From NCBI GenBank assembly GCA_011800155.1, contig CM022368.1, positions 1,922,001-1,986,000 of the forward strand: a stretch of 64,000 bases of DNA. Direction: 5' to 3'. The notes under the pieces are model-generated. The model saw nothing but the letters and a program-made list of their open reading frames with translations, did no database searches and was not told where the DNA came from. Within the stretch, counting starts at the first letter, position 1. Every line of letters begins with the position of its first letter. Below are positions 10,886-23,752 of this stretch, in pieces. This stretch comes from Flammulina velutipes (taxonomy: Eukaryota; Basidiomycota; Agaricomycetes; Agaricales; Physalacriaceae). The translations under genes and the position numbers were made by a program.

Positions 10886-13800
10886 CTATGATTCCGAAAG
10901 GGAACTCCTTGTGCCAGAAGGTGTTATACGAGCAGAGTCTGTACTCGACCGGTACTGAAACAGATCGTGTAATCGAGAAAGCCGATCCTGGCTGTCAGGT
11001 CGGTCGGACGCCTGTGACCTGGCTGGAGAGGTAGGTGAGCGCGGAGAAGCCTCCAAGCTTTGCCGTGCCGATGGCACCTCTTGCGCATCTCTCTCTCGAC
11101 GATTGTCGAGCTCTGCAACACATCAGTCCAGAATCTTTTTGAGATATGGAGACAACTCACTGTCGAATGCTTCAGAAACCGCGAAGTCCCGCTCTTTATC
11201 TTCGGCCGCACGAGTTGCAAGGGCTCTGTTTATGTACTTGCGGAAGGCCGCTCCAGTGGACTCGAGCATCTTCTCAACTCTGGGCTTTTTACTAGGGTGT
11301 GCCTTCAGGAAGTGATGGAGCTCCGTTATCCCCTCTTTGTGGAGTGCACCGGTCGTTTCGCTAGATATGTGTCCAATGATCAGGAGAAGTTGAGCATCAG
11401 GATCAGGTTCTTCTGAGGTTGTGGGTGCTCCGCCGCCATTCAAAGAGGAGACACTGGGACTTGTCCTGTGGCTGGGAGCAGAAGAATTCCGTGGCGAGGT
11501 GGCCTCTGAGGCTGTTTCATGGGGCGACATGGGGCGGCTCGACACAGCGGAGAGAGGGCGAGCACCATCCCCTTCCACCTCTACATCGGGTGTTCGAGGA
11601 GCGGGGTCTGCTTTGGGTGCAGCGTTGAGGATGCGATAAACATATGGATAGACAATGGTCGCAGAAGGATCGTCAAATGAGGCCGAAAGAAGATCATAAA
11701 CGTCGTCGCCGTGGTGTGCTACCAAATCGCCTTCAGTCTTCAGCCACTGATATTAAACATCGCCACTCACCGACTACATGCTGTATGATGACCTTGATTG
11801 TTCGAAGGGGCATGTCACCACAAGGAACCTTGTTGGTGGCTCGCGCGCGCCATTCATTAGGAGGCACTGATTGTAAGAAATGTTCGATGGCGGGGAACAA
11901 TTCCACGGGATCAAGTTTCTGCTCCTCGAGGTCCTGTGGTATACCACGAGCGAGTTTCCATATGCATTTCAGCACTAGCTCCGCTACCTTCGCCTCCCTG
12001 GAGTCGGGCGCTGTTCCGTTACTTGGAAAAGGTTTTACAACTTGCAGTAACAACACGAAGAGCGACCTGTGTAAACTTATTAAGATATGCTCCATGCTAT
12101 CAGAAGAAGGACTCACTTGAAAATGGACATTCTCCGACCAGTAGCAAAGAGACGCAGGATTATCATGTTGATGAAACGTGATAAATCCTTTACTTTCTTG
12201 ACGGCACTGTCGTCCGTTTCTAATAGTCGCAGTGTGAGTTCTTCCAGAAGGGAGGTTACAATGTCGACTGTTAACGACTCCGCAAGAAGTGCGTGGTCGC
12301 AAAAGTTGTTCAACGTCTGGATGAGATGCTTGGCGAGCCGGAAGTTGTCGTCTTGGAGGAGCTCTTCTGGACGTTCGAAAACATGGGCCATCTGTAGGGT
12401 TATTGTTTCTACCAGCCCTTCAGCGTGCTCTGCAAGCTCACGATACTGCGCACCCCCATCTGCCCCCGCAGCTAATATCCTCTGCACCTTCTTTAAGGCA
12501 TCAACACTTCGAGAGGCATCACTACTGAGGATGGTCGAAATCGTAACAGTGATGTCGGCCGGCTCTTCCGACACACTTGGAACTCTTTCATGAGTTTGAT
12601 TCCGAGCAGGCGGGTCGTCCATCTCATAATGATCAGGCGGCTCCTCGTTTGCGATAGGTTGTGTAAAGTGAGATCGCGGCCTTCCTAGACGAGAAGGGAG
12701 CATGGTTCTAGGACGACCAATGCCAGTGGGAGAAGAGGGCATTATGGGTTGCGTTGGACGTGTCAGCCGAGAGGGTGAAGCAGCTCTGTACGTCGTTGTT
12801 GTAGGTGGCGACAAAGGTCTTTGGCGGGACGGCGAAGGAGGGCGGGCACGTTTAGAAGAGGGACTTGCTGGGCGAGGAAGTCCGCCTATCCTGGAACCCG
12901 TGGCAGGGGACCCAGGACGAGGCATACGAGATGCTGCAGCAGCTGGAGATGCAGGTCGCGGTAGCCCTCCGATACGCGATCCAGTAGCTGGAGAGCCAGG
13001 GCGTGGCAGGCCTGTCAAGCGAGCAAGCTGTGGTGGAGGAATCGATTCAGCACTGTCGTGGCTGCTGGGACCCGCCACTCTTCGTAACCTTTCCTCGAGC
13101 TGAGTTTTGTCTTTGGGTGGCAATGGGCCCACAAGGGACCACACCTTCTCTCCTATCAGCATATAACCTTCACTAGTCAACGTTAGTTACATTTGATGAC
13201 ACAATGACATCTGCCCATACCTTATGACATTCAATGCCGCTTTACGGACTGTTGAGTCTTTGTCGCTGATCATAGCCGCAAGCACTGGAAATGCCTTGTT
13301 GGGTTCGCAAGCAGTCATACCCGACTTCTTGAGGATTCCCGCCATTTCGTCAAGTGTACCTTGCCGAGTCTTCGCCACTTTTGACTTGAGACCGTAGTCG
13401 AGTAATAGTTGGAAAACACGACTGTACGCATAAACCTTGGGCAGGGTCTGCAGAATTTGTTGCACTCGAATACGAACTTGTTCTCGTGCATCGCCCAGCT
13501 GTAGGAACCTGCGTAAGCAACCACGAAAGCATACAACGCATCAGACACTAACCTTGTAGATCATAGTAGGAATGAAACAGAGCGCTTCGTTATCTGACAG
13601 CTGGTGGTTGATAGAGCGGAGAAATGCTAGAACGGTTTCCACTAGCTCAAGGCATTTGGAGATGAGATTCGGCTGAGGTTCGTGCACCTTGATTGACGCA
13701 TATTTCAGCGGAAGATCGAACATTGCCAAGCAGATAGTCTCGACACTGCCTTCCGAGGACAGAGCAGAATTGTAAAATTCGCATAACGTCGTGATCCCTG

Positions 13801-16800
13801 CGATATGATCGCCGACAGCGTTGTGGTCGTGACTGAATAGCCGTGAGACAAGCTCTTTGGATGCGTGGGGTTCCATTTGACTCTGGAGACTCTCCGCTAA
13901 GTCTTTCCTGGTAGGGCCACTCTCGTTGACCCATTTCTGTACATCTTTTCCGCACCTCGCCTTGCGACCCTCGAGGTTGGTTCCGAATAGAGGTAGGCCA
14001 GAAGAAGCGCCATCAGAGGCGACTACTTTAGGTTGAGGAGCAGGTTTTTTCACGGCCACACCAGGTTTGGCCGAGCGGGATGCTGTCGGCTCTGGAAGGG
14101 CGTCTGAACGTGACTCAGGTCTGTTAGGACCTTGCGGGAGTTTGCGTCGAACGCCACCAAGTTTGGACCCTAGCTTGGATGGAACGGCAGAAGCTGTAGG
14201 TGGTGGTGATTCAGGTGGGGGCGAAGGTGAGGGAGCCGCTGCAGCGGCTACCGCCGGTGCTTTGGAAACTTTCGCGGCTGGCTTGGAAGGGGGGGCTGCA
14301 TTCTGGCGCGCTGTTTGGATGTGTTGCACGGCGCTGCCGCGAGAAGCGGGCTTCAGTGAATTTGCCTGCTGTAGGACGTAGTCGTAGCCAGCGCAGATGA
14401 TGAGTACAGGTATAAGAGCGACTGCGCTCTTCCGAACATCGGCGCTTCGGTCATCTAATGAAGTCACAATAGGACTCGCCCAAGTGCTAAGATCTAAGGA
14501 GGCGAGCGGGGGGTTCATCTTGAACCACTCGTTCAACCAGTTGAGAAGTGCACCCTTCTGAACAGGATTGGCAGTTTCCAATCCAGCGTGTATTCCTGCA
14601 ACCATTGATTCGATACCCTCGCACGCAGTAGCAATGGCGGTCAGCGTCACAAGAGCAGCATTTCGGATTGGCGCCTTCTGGTCGGACAGAACGGTTGATA
14701 TAGGTTGAACAAAGAACCGATTATACTTCTCGAACGGTTTGCCCATGCCAGTCGCAATTCGAGCCACAACATCAAGCGCAAGCGTTTGTACGGCTTTGTT
14801 GGTGTCTGTCACTCTGGCCTTTAGAACCTGAGAGATTTCTCCTATAGGAGCATGTTCAGAAGGTGAGCATTGGGCATAAGACAATCATACCCATTGTTGG
14901 CTTGAGGCGCTTGTTAGGACCTTGGTCCAACGTAGCCTGAAGGGTCTCCAGGGCTTCTTTCTTGGTCTTCCACGCGTCACTTTTGGCGTCTGTCAGAATC
15001 GTAGTGCCTTTCAGGAGTCCATCAAGTTCCACGCGAGGGAACAGGTCGTCAAGAGCGTCTCCGCCACCACTCGCTGCACCACCACCACTCGTAGTCGCAG
15101 CTACGACAACTACGTCAGCGGAAAACCGCGTTGGTTCTGGCGCCTCGATGCCTTCTGATTTGTCAAACTCGGTCGTGATAGTGGTGAGAAGTTGAGGATT
15201 CAAGTCTTGAACCAGGTCCTTGATACCTTTCAGATGCTGATGTTAGCATCGTGCCATCGTCTATGGTAAACATAGTGAGTACTCACTAGGGCCGGCAAAA
15301 AGCTTTACAGTGACCAAGGTCTTAGTAGCACTGGTCCTAACGGCCGCATTTGAATTGGCCAACACCGTTTTCAGAAAATCGATTAGGCTTCGCAGAGACA
15401 AGCCAGCGATCCCAAATTCAGTCAATGCAGAGTTCATCCAAGCAGTAGCATCAGCTAAGACTTTTGGTGCCTTCTGCTTTGAGAGAGGCTCATATGCTGA
15501 TGAACTATCAGTCATGTAACGACACAGATTGAATTTTGGTTCACCTTGATTCAGAACAAACTGCAAGGACGTTCTCTCTGCAAACGCAATGAGAGCATCT
15601 CCCGCGGGCTTCTTCAGCTTCAAGTCCCCTAGCTTCTCCGACATGTGACCCACACAGAGTGCTACACAAGGCCTACCGAACGACGGACATCTTTCAGCGA
15701 GTGTGGCGCAAATGCCGAATATCTTGGCGGAGACCTAAATCGAAGATGAGACGCGGCATGCTTGACGTGGTCAATATGTGACCATACCTGGAAGTTTTTC
15801 TCTGACCAACCCTTCTTAGCCAGAGAGCGTATCAGAACCTCTGCATCTAAGTCATCGATGACCCCATCTACCCAAGTAGCCATTTCATCTAACGCAGCAA
15901 TTCGCGTCTTCCAATTCGCGTCAGCAAGGTCAACAAGCATGGAGGTTGGGATAAGATCGGCCGCAAGAGCTTCTGCGTCTTCTGGGTTATGTTTGTACTT
16001 GAAAGTGTCCAAAGATCCGGGCGCGCTAGGAGGAGGTGGTTTCGAGGGTTTGGCAGGAATGGCGACAACCTTCTTTGCAGCAGGTGGTCCAGCCGGTGTA
16101 GTACTACTAGATCCATTGGTTGTTGCGCCACCTTGAGGGCGAGGCTGATTAAGAAAGTCAGATCAAATTATGTGATAAAATTTAAACACGAACTGCTTTG
16201 GCAAGGGGTTTCGCCGCAGGTTTCTTTACTGGGGGAGGTGCTTCTTCTGGTGGCGGGGCCGAAGACTTGGGCGTAGCTTTCTTCTTCTGAGGACCAGAGG
16301 GAGGAGGGGCTGCTTTTGGAGGAGGCTTCGAAGGTCCCGCTCCAGCTTTGCATTTGACTGTGGCCTTTTCGTACGCCTCTTTGATCTTTGCCTTGCGAAC
16401 ATCCGCAACACTCTCTATAACAGCGTTGAGCGGGCGCTCTCCAACCATCTTCATCAAAGTTCCTAAACACACAGCAGCCTCGTTTCGTGCGCCTTCGAAA
16501 CTGTCCTCCAGAAGAACGATGAGGGTCTCAGAAAGTGGCTTGATCTGAGCAGATTGGATCGGAACAGTAGCTGTGGCAATAGCTCGACCTAAGAATTTCA
16601 ATGTGCCTTCCTTCACTTGCGGGTTTTTCGAAGACAACGCGGACCCAAGATCAGGGACGATATCTGCCAAAGTGGTCTATTGGATGTCAGATACTTTTCG
16701 ACTCTGTAGAGACTAGTGGATAGTTACCGTAGCGAAGATGGCGTCGAGTGCTGAACCTATCGTGTCCGTCACATTCGCCTTTCTCTCCTTGAGTCTCTCT

Positions 16801-18086
16801 AGCATGGGTGGAACGACAGCTTCGTGATATTTTGCGAAGGATGCCATCAGGCCTTTTGCAAGGTGTTCCATGCATACAGCGGCAGTCATAACGCAATTAA
16901 TATTGGCGTCCGATTGGATACGCGTCGCGAGCGACTTCGCAAGGTCTCCCAACTCAGAAGCTTCTCGAATCCGAGGCGCGGCTGATAGGATAGTCGCGAC
17001 CTCATCGAGAACCTCTTTACGTTCCTTCCACTTCGAAGAGGATAAAGCGGATTGTAGAGTAGATGGGAGTTTAGAAACGACGTCAACAGGCTCTGCAAAT
17101 TGGCGGGGGTCCATCACGACCTCTTCTAAAACGCTGTTATATCACTGCGTCGAATCACAGGAGAGGTTCAGGACTCACCCTCTTCCGCTTCTTCCTCTCC
17201 GCCGTCGTCACCCGCTTCTACTGCTGCTTCCGCCTCTCTGGCGTGTGCGCGTGTCATCCGCTCTGGTTTTAGGCTGCCTTTGCCTTTGCCATCCTTCTCT
17301 AGAGCGTCAAAGGATTCCTTCAACTCTTTTACTTGGACTGGCTTCAACTCAGCGAGCCACGGATCGATTCCAGCACCAATGTATTGGTACAATGCCTGAG
17401 CAAGCGAAGTTCCCTCTGCGCGAACAGTTTTGTCGGTATGAGAGAATATCTTGGGTAAGGCCTTCAAGATGGGAGGTGGTGGTGTGGTTTGGATTCCGAA
17501 TATGCTGGAAACATAGATTAAGTCGCGCAGCGCAACAAGGCGACAGGACACACCGTATGATCTCCTTTAAGGCCAGCACGCAGCCCGACACGGTCTTTGG
17601 TTGTTTAGCACTCAGTCCGGATATTAAATCGTTCTATGGGGGATATCAACGATGGATGAGATGGTGGGTCTGCAGACGTACCACTACTCCAGTACCCGTG
17701 TTTTCGACCTCCGTGTACTGTAAGGAGAGTTCTACTGCATTTGCCTTTGTTCCGGCACGGGAAGATCCAAAAGATTTATCGACGAGGGCCGGTATCACGA
17801 CTTCTCGCGTCTTAGCAGCATTCTCGCCGGCAAATTTGACGAGAGCAAGAAGGCATTCCAGCCCTTTCTCTTGTGCAACGGCGTTGGCGTCGGTAGCAAT
17901 CTTCTTGAGGAGATCTGAGTTGTTTAGATATGGCTTGAAGGCAGGATCATTGTCGGACGCGGTCGTTTGGAAAGTTTTGACCAGCGCCTCGTATGCGCTA
18001 ACACGGGCCTTCCAGTTCTTGTGAGTAAGCCTTTCAGAGATAGGAAGCACAGAAAAATCCTCCTCTGGCGGTGGAGGGCCATCCAT
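10886..18086 (-). CDS. XMAP215/Dis1/Stu2 family microtubule polymerase with TOG domains
   Basis: Microtubule plus-end polymerase and spindle/kinetochore factor. It starts MDGPPPPEEDFSVLPISERL at 18086; the typical TOG1 opening LTHKNWKARVSAYEALVK follows. Repeated HEAT-like TOG segments recur: SKWKERKEVLDEVATILSAA (~17020), ANWKTRIAALDEMATWVDG (~15890), SDAWKTKKEALETLQATLDQ (~14980) and TDTNKAVQTLALDVVARIAT (~14790). Low-complexity Pro/Ala/Lys linkers (16200-16360, 14040-14300) separate them. A basic Ser/Pro linker (12700-13030) contains a 21-residue duplicated unit. The helical C-terminus ends DNRRERDAQEVPSARQSLEA and DRLSRLHDLFQYRSS, stopping at 10886. About thirteen exons encode roughly 2,000 residues, the usual size for animal and basidiomycete members. 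It shares a 145-bp head-to-head promoter with NOC3. Long open frames on the opposite strand are shadows. Confidence 0.95.
12860..13006 (-). repeat. Duplicated 63-bp unit in the TOG-gene linker
   Basis: Two in-frame copies of a 21-residue unit beginning PRPGSPATGSRIGG and ending LPRPASP lie at 12944-13006 and 12860-12922, separated by AAAASRM. The unit is basic and Ser/Pro-rich, inside the linker that in this family binds the microtubule lattice. The copies are identical in protein but differ at some bases, so the duplication is not brand new. Confidence 0.85.
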
Positions 18087-18231
18087 GATGGTAAGAGAGC
18101 GAGATAGGCAATGGGCTAAAGTAAGAGTGGTTGGCAAGCGTGATGCCGCTCATTCAAGGGTCGAATGAATCACGTGCGTAAGGATACACCTACATTAGGG
18201 TTAGCAAAATATTTCAGTTTCTGCGGTCACG
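18087..18231. promoter_or_regulatory. Shared divergent promoter, TOG gene / NOC3
   Basis: Only 145 bp separate the two start codons, so both promoters and leaders must overlap. No clear TATA box was seen. Confidence 0.6.
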
Positions 18232-20912
18232 ATGAAGGCTGCTAAACGCTCTGGGGCTCCCATTCAGGTATGTTTAATCTTTAGTATTCTCGGAGATGGC
18301 TGAAGCTTCATGCAGCATTCTGCAAAACGCAGAAAGACTTCCTCTTCGAAGCCAAAGCCTTCAAAACCTAAAGCTGAACGCAAGGAAAAGGCATCGAATC
18401 GCCCAGTCATTCCTATACCGGATGCAGAAGACGATAATGAGTCAAATATTTCTGAGCAAGATATGGAACTGCTGCAGGACTATGGGACAGCAGCAACATT
18501 TTTGAATGATCTCGACCGTGCAGGTATTTCTCGGTACGTCTTAACAATTTGAACCTGCCAGTTCTTGTCTTGACGTCAGCTGCAGGAGCAAAAAAGAAAC
18601 TTCACGTCTACATCAATTACACAAACCTGTTCGTCCAAAGGCCGACACGACAGATCTCCCGTCCATTCACTCTGATTCAGAAGGCGACGATGAACCTTGG
18701 AATTCGGACATGGAGGACGATGTATTCCCAACCATCGACGACGCTTCCAGTGACTCCGATGATTCCGACGTTGAAATGCCCTACGAATCCATGCCGCGTA
18801 TCTCTCGCGAATTCAATGAAAAACCATCTGGGATACAACGTCTACCCATCAAACTCAATGATGGAACAATAAAAGACATGGGTCGCAACCTCAATGCTAA
18901 GATAGAGGAAGAAGAGAACGAAGAGGCAGAAGAGGCTCCAGTGCCGGTACCTAGTAAAAGAATCGAAGATGTTTCCACGGGAGCGCGTTTCGGTCGAGCA
19001 GCAGTCGTGGATGTGATATCCAAACCTTCTCGTAAGGCCAGGGTTCAAGAGTCCAAGGAGCAGATAGCGAGCATATGTCAGGACATTGTCGCGGAGCCTG
19101 AGATGAGTGTACGTGCACGCCTAGTTATCTATAATGTGACTAACCTATCATTTTGTGCAGCTTGGTCTACTCAGACGTCTCCACTCTTTTGCTTCAGAGA
19201 CGGTGACAAGCCCAACTCGTCCTGAGCCGGTCAAGAACGATCCCATAATACGCAAATTAGCCCTGCTATCACAACTTGCAGTGTTCCTCGATATCCTTCC
19301 CGGATATCGCATACGTCCTCTGACGGACCAGGAGAAGTCAGAGAAAGTCAGCCAGCAAGTAGCTAGAACTCGTGAATGGGAACAAGGTCTTGTCGGCGTG
19401 TATCAGAGCTACCTTCGTATCCTTGAAGCCGAACTAAAAGGTAAGTCTGTTTCTGTATAACACCGTCAATTGTGCTCATGACTCACAGCGCGCGGTGAGC
19501 TGACGGAGACTGCTCTGCAATGTTTGTGTACTCTGGTACAACAGGCTACACACTTTAATTTTATTGTCAACATAATGGCATGTGTTGTGGGGAGATTGAG
19601 CAGAAAATCTTGGGATAATGTGCGTAGATTTATGCTTCCTGTAACAAATTTCTCACTAGCGTGTTCAGTCCTCTGATCTATGCCTAAACGCTCTAATTGA
19701 AGTGCTCCGCTCTGATTCAACGGGTCAATCATCGCTCGAAATAGTTCGCCTTCTCAACCGGATGATCAAGGAGAAACGCTTCAATATCCATCCAAACGTC
19801 TTGACTTGTCTCCCATACCTCCGCTTAAAGACAGAGCTTTCTGTTCGTGCATCGGACTCGAAAACGGACAAACCCGCGCCGAAGAAAAATGGGAAGCGAG
19901 CTACTGGTGCTAGCAGGCGAAAAATCGGCGATGCGCCACACGTCAGCAAGAAGAACGCGAAGGTCTTGAAGGAGAAGAAGGAGCTAGACAAGGAGTTTAG
20001 GGAAGCAGAGGCAGAAGTGGATCGTGAGCAACGTGCTTCTACAGTGAGTAGAGAGTGGGCATATCTTGTCATTTGACACTGACAATACAATTGCTTAGCA
20101 AACGGAAACCCTCAAACTTCTCTTTGTTCTCTACTTTAGTATCCTCAAATCACCGTATCCTACCCCTCTTCTACCCAACGCACTTGAGGGTATCTCGAAG
20201 TTCGCCCACCTTGTGAACATCGACTTCTTCAAAGATTTGATGCAAGTGCTCAAGAACCTTATCGAAGCAGACGATGTGGACGAGGACGGCTTGATATCCA
20301 CTACCCATCACCGCCTAATGTGTATCATCACCGCGTTCGACCTTCTTTCTGGACAAGGTTAGTAAAAATTCAACGTATCCAGTGCATGGGCTCATCTCAA
20401 ATGCTTTCGTAGGTGAAGCACTAAATATCGACCTGAGTGACTTCGTTTCGTATCTCTACAACATCATTCAGCCTCTATGCCTCGCTCCGGATATCGACCG
20501 TCCCATTGCAGAGCAGGGTGGCGGCACCACTTCTTTAGCGGACAAATTGTTCCGTGCGTTGGAAATTGTCTTCTCGCCTCGCTCCTTTGGTGTAGCCGCA
20601 CCTTCCTGGCGTTCTGCAGCATTCGCGAAGAGGTTTCTGGGAGCTTCCTTGCATTGGCCCCCAGCACTGGCCCTTCGCTCGCTGGACTTCGTCGACGGGT
20701 TAATCCTCAAAGATGATAAGCTCGAGAGGCTATTTTTTACAGAAGAACGCAGCCTGGATGGTGTTTATCGCCCAGATATCGACGACCCACAGCTTTGCAA
20801 TCCCTTTGGCACTTCCTTTTGGGAACTGTACTCCTTGCGGGAGGACCACTATGACGGACGAGTGCGCGAGGCTGCGGGCGCAATCATAAAACGAGCCCAG
20901 GAAACAAGGTGA
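18232..20912 (+). CDS. NOC3: Nucleolar complex protein 3 (Noc3)
   Basis: Noc3 forms the Noc2-Noc3 complex that exports intermediate pre-60S particles, and in yeast also helps load replication origins. It starts MKAAKRSGAPIQ at 18232. A basic N-terminus precedes MELLQDYGTAATFLNDLDRA, an acidic patch (DASSDSDDSDVEMPYESMPR), and the conserved core SRKARVQESKEQIASICQDI, KLALLSQLAVFLDILPGYRI and ACVVGRLSRKSWDN. The CBF/Mak21-like C-terminal part includes ETLKLLFVLYFSILKSPYPT and FAKRFLGASLHWPPALALRS. It stops at 20910-20912 after AIIKRAQETR. A Lys-rich segment (KKNAKVLKEKKELDKEFREA) is typical. About seven introns. It converges with the TEA-domain gene 206 bp away. Identification is secure. Confidence 0.94.
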
Positions 20913-21118
20913 AGGTGAAGGTGGTCCGTCGTATACATTTATATACGTGTAGGTAATAGTACATCGAGCATGTTAGCAATAAGGTAGCGATACAGTGCAG
21001 ACCATTCCTCCTAACTATGGATATGGGTCGTTTACAGTGAGAATATTATGCAATGTCCTTGGTAGTAGTAGAGGTCCGTTCGGAGACAGCGTACGATAGC
21101 GAAAGGTCGTGAGGGTCA

Positions 21119-22752
21119 TCAACAATGATAACTTGGGTATGGCGTTAATGCAGAGGACAACGAGGTCTGGTAATAATGGGAGGGCGGTGAAGAGAATGAG
21201 GTCGTGTTAGCCGACCCGGGGGACCTCTGTGTGATATAAGAGGTGTTTTGGTGAAGTTGCTCGCCATTGAAGGCTGGTCTGAACTGGACGCGGGGCAACC
21301 CAAATGCAGGATTCCGATCCAAGTTGTACGTCACATGTAGTAGAGTCTTGCCGTCAACAACAATATCCTGTGTGACCATGGTCTCCACGCCTACGAAAAG
21401 ATTATCAGAGGCGAAAGATAATTTGCTAGCAAGACTCACTGGCATCAAACCATCTACAACGAGTCAAGGCGGTATCCGGCAAAATAACATGAGCGGTACC
21501 AAGCTCAATATGCGAGATGTCGAGAGCCTGGATATCCTGCGAGAGAACGCTGCCGCCTGCGACAACCTGTGTGATACATCGTGCGGAGCTTGACCATACA
21601 CGCGATAGGCATACTCTGGCTGAGAAGCCATGTACCGTCGGAGGGCTTCTCGAGTCGTCGATAGCAGGTAGACCCAATGTCATGTTGAGATGAGCCGGGG
21701 AAGAAGTCGACGACGTGAAAGCCGTGAGATCAACAGGGAATACCGACATGAACTCCGCGGCCAATTCGAATTTAGTGACATGGATGTGATCTCGTCGACG
21801 AGATATGCCACTAGGCGCCGCTTGTGCGAGGCCAACAGGCGCGCGACCCTTATGTGACGGTACGGATGTTTGCCCGACCTTGCTGGTACACGGTAATGAT
21901 GGGGATGCCGCTGCACCACCGATGTCATGATGACTAGCGGGACGCCCTGCCATATGGCTCGTTTCACTGTAGGGCTGTGGCGCCGGTGATGAGGCCGGTA
22001 AAGAGGCCAAATCCGGGGACGCAGGGGAGAACGATTCGAACGAGTACAAGAGTGTATTCACCGAAGAGGGTGATGATGAGAAATCCGATAGCCGGTCGGA
22101 AAAAAGTGGCGAAGAGTTGCATGAGGAATGGTCGGAATCATCAAAGTCAAGAGAAAGGCCGTCACTCAGTTCAGGCTTGACAGTGGGCACGACGTGAGTA
22201 TTGCTTGATCGATTGCCCCGGCTTGCAGGTTGCACTGGTTTCGCTTGCGAGAGAGAGCCGCCGTTAGCATTAGAAGGCTCTGGTGGGGCACAGAATTCAT
22301 CTGCACCGGCAACAAGATGGTATTCTGCTCGAAGATTTGTCTCAGAAAGGTAGGAAGGAAGATGGAGAAAAGCGCATACCTGGCTCGCCTTTCCACATAT
22401 TACGAAGGACTTGCAGATGACTAGCGACCTGCTTTTTGGATCGAATTATACCTTGACTCTTGAGGTAGTCAACAAGATATTGATTCCTCCACCGACTGCG
22501 ACCGCGAGAGAACACTGCGTATGGTGACTCCCAGTATTGGCGTAAGCCTGATAAAACGTCATTCAAGTTCTCAAGTCATCATTCAAGAATGAACATACCT
22601 CGGACAAAGAGCGCTTCGATATGCTCTGGCCAAACTTCACCACCAGTGCCGTCCTTCAAAAGTTTGCGATGCTTCCGTTGAGGAGTCAGAGATTTGGCCA
22701 GACGGTCGTCTCTACAGGCTTGAAGAGGTTTTCCATCGAAAGGGAGGGCCAT
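21119..22752 (-). CDS. TEA/ATTS-domain transcription factor
   Basis: DNA-binding regulator of the TEAD/Tec1/AbaA family; in fungi such factors control filamentous growth or sporulation. The ATG at 22750-22752 starts MALPFDGKPLQ. The TEA domain begins within GEVWPEHIEALFVRG and continues GLRQYWESPYAVFSRGRSRW, RNQYLVDYLKSQGIIRSKKQ and VASHLQVLRNMWKGEP, including the DNA-recognition helix (QVASHLQVLR). A Ser/Pro-rich middle follows, then a beta-rich C-terminal region (AEFMSVFPVDLTAFTSSTSS; IVVDGKTLLHVTYNLDRNPA) resembling the cofactor-binding domain of TEAD proteins. Three introns, GT-AG. It ends PSYHC at 21119. A TATATATATA element lies about 80 bp upstream of the start. Family secure; target genes unknown. 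Confidence 0.93.
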
Positions 22753-23495
22753 GTCAAAGACGGAGGATGAGGAACCTGGTGAGACGGGGAGTGTGGGTAG
22801 GAAAAGAGTGAGTCCGGGTGTTCGCGCTCGTATATATATAAGGAGGAGGGTTCATTTTCGGTCGCTGTACACGGGTTACAATTGGAGTATCCGTCGAGGT
22901 CCGTCGCGGCCAAAGTGGTGACGCGATTGGGTTAAGATCCGATAACGAACGGATTTGGAAGGTGGAAACCGCTGTTCTGGAGACAGTGGAACCTACTGTA
23001 CCTGACAGATGTGGATCGGGGTTGATATTCCGCTCAGTAAACCTGCGTCGAAGCCTGGTCCGACAATAGAAATCCGACACAGCCTTGGCGAGTCAAGTGG
23101 CGACCTAGACTCGATGTCGATAGGTAAGTACTAGTATGGTCTAGCATGACTATAGTCAAGAAGAATCTTTGGGGACTGAAATCGAAAAAGAAGACAACAT
23201 CACCAGAACCCTGTGGCCTTCAGCCTTCCCATTTCGGTGGCAGCAAGCCAACCATTCTCAAAGATGAGAAATACACCAATGTAATATGCCTGTAATATGC
23301 GGTCCACCATCTGATGTACGATAATAAGTATCGTCGCCAGGAGCAGCGCCATGGAAGGGTGCAGCGAAAGTATAGAATACTTCCGCGGAAGAACGAGACA
23401 TTCAACGAGAAGGATGGTTGATCTTTGTAGACTCAGGCGGAGGCAGATTCTGGTTCGTCCGATGGACGTCGAAAAAGGAATGAACGACCCCATAA
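22753..23495. other. Intergenic region upstream of the TEA-factor gene
   Basis: About 740 bp, starting with the TEA-factor promoter. A 123-codon open frame on the minus strand (23200-23571) is hydrophobic and has no recognisable motif. It is antisense to a plus-strand frame that looks more protein-like (entry at 23496), so I do not call it a gene. Confidence 0.4.
22831..22840 (-). promoter_or_regulatory. TATA box of the TEA-factor gene
   Basis: TATATATATA lies 79-88 bp upstream of the ATG at 22752 (minus strand). Its position fits a core promoter; the sequence is a palindrome so strand is set by context. Confidence 0.55.
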
Positions 23496-23723
23496 TTTGA
23501 GCCCCACCAATATTGGCAACCTCAAGGAGGATGCCCTGAGCCAGTACATTGGAATCCATTGTTTTATGCACATCCTGCTAAGTGGGGATACATACCTGAC
23601 ACCGACCATATGGATGAGTTAGGCGTTGAGTCCTCACCGCCACAGAAGCCAAAGCGGAAGAAGGCTGGAAAGGGGCCAAGTCGGAGTAGAAAGCGGAGTT
23701 TGGTCTTTTTGATGGCCGGATGA
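23496..23723 (+). other. Coding-like tract upstream of VPS23 (possible exon or pseudogene remnant)
   Basis: Seventy-five open codons read as a plausible protein: YWQPQGGCPEPVHWNPLFYA, HPAKWGYIPDTDHMDELGVE, then a basic nuclear-signal-like stretch KPKRKKAGKGPSRSRKR and the end SLVFLMAG. Upstream in the same frame further protein-like pieces (GWLIFVDSGGGRFWFVRW) are interrupted by stop codons. The stop overlaps an upstream ATG of the VPS23 frame as ATGA. I could not find splice sites joining these pieces. It may be the last exon of an unseen gene or a decayed gene. Confidence 0.3.
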
Positions 23724-23752
23724 ATGCCGAATCTGTCATCCTCAAAGAGAAC

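Noticed and set aside
14190..14300. GGT/GGC-rich low-complexity DNA that could suggest a satellite or coding Gly repeat
   Set aside because: It encodes a Pro/Ala linker of the XMAP215 protein on the minus strand; the plus-strand Gly-rich frame is its shadow.
16870..18024. 384-codon open frame on the plus strand
   Set aside because: Antisense to strongly coding TOG-domain exons; composition is that of a shadow frame and no family resemblance is seen.
22686..22913. 75-codon minus-strand frame at the TEA-factor start
   Set aside because: It is another frame over the TEA-factor first exon and its TATA region; the frame starting at 22752 carries the TEA domain.
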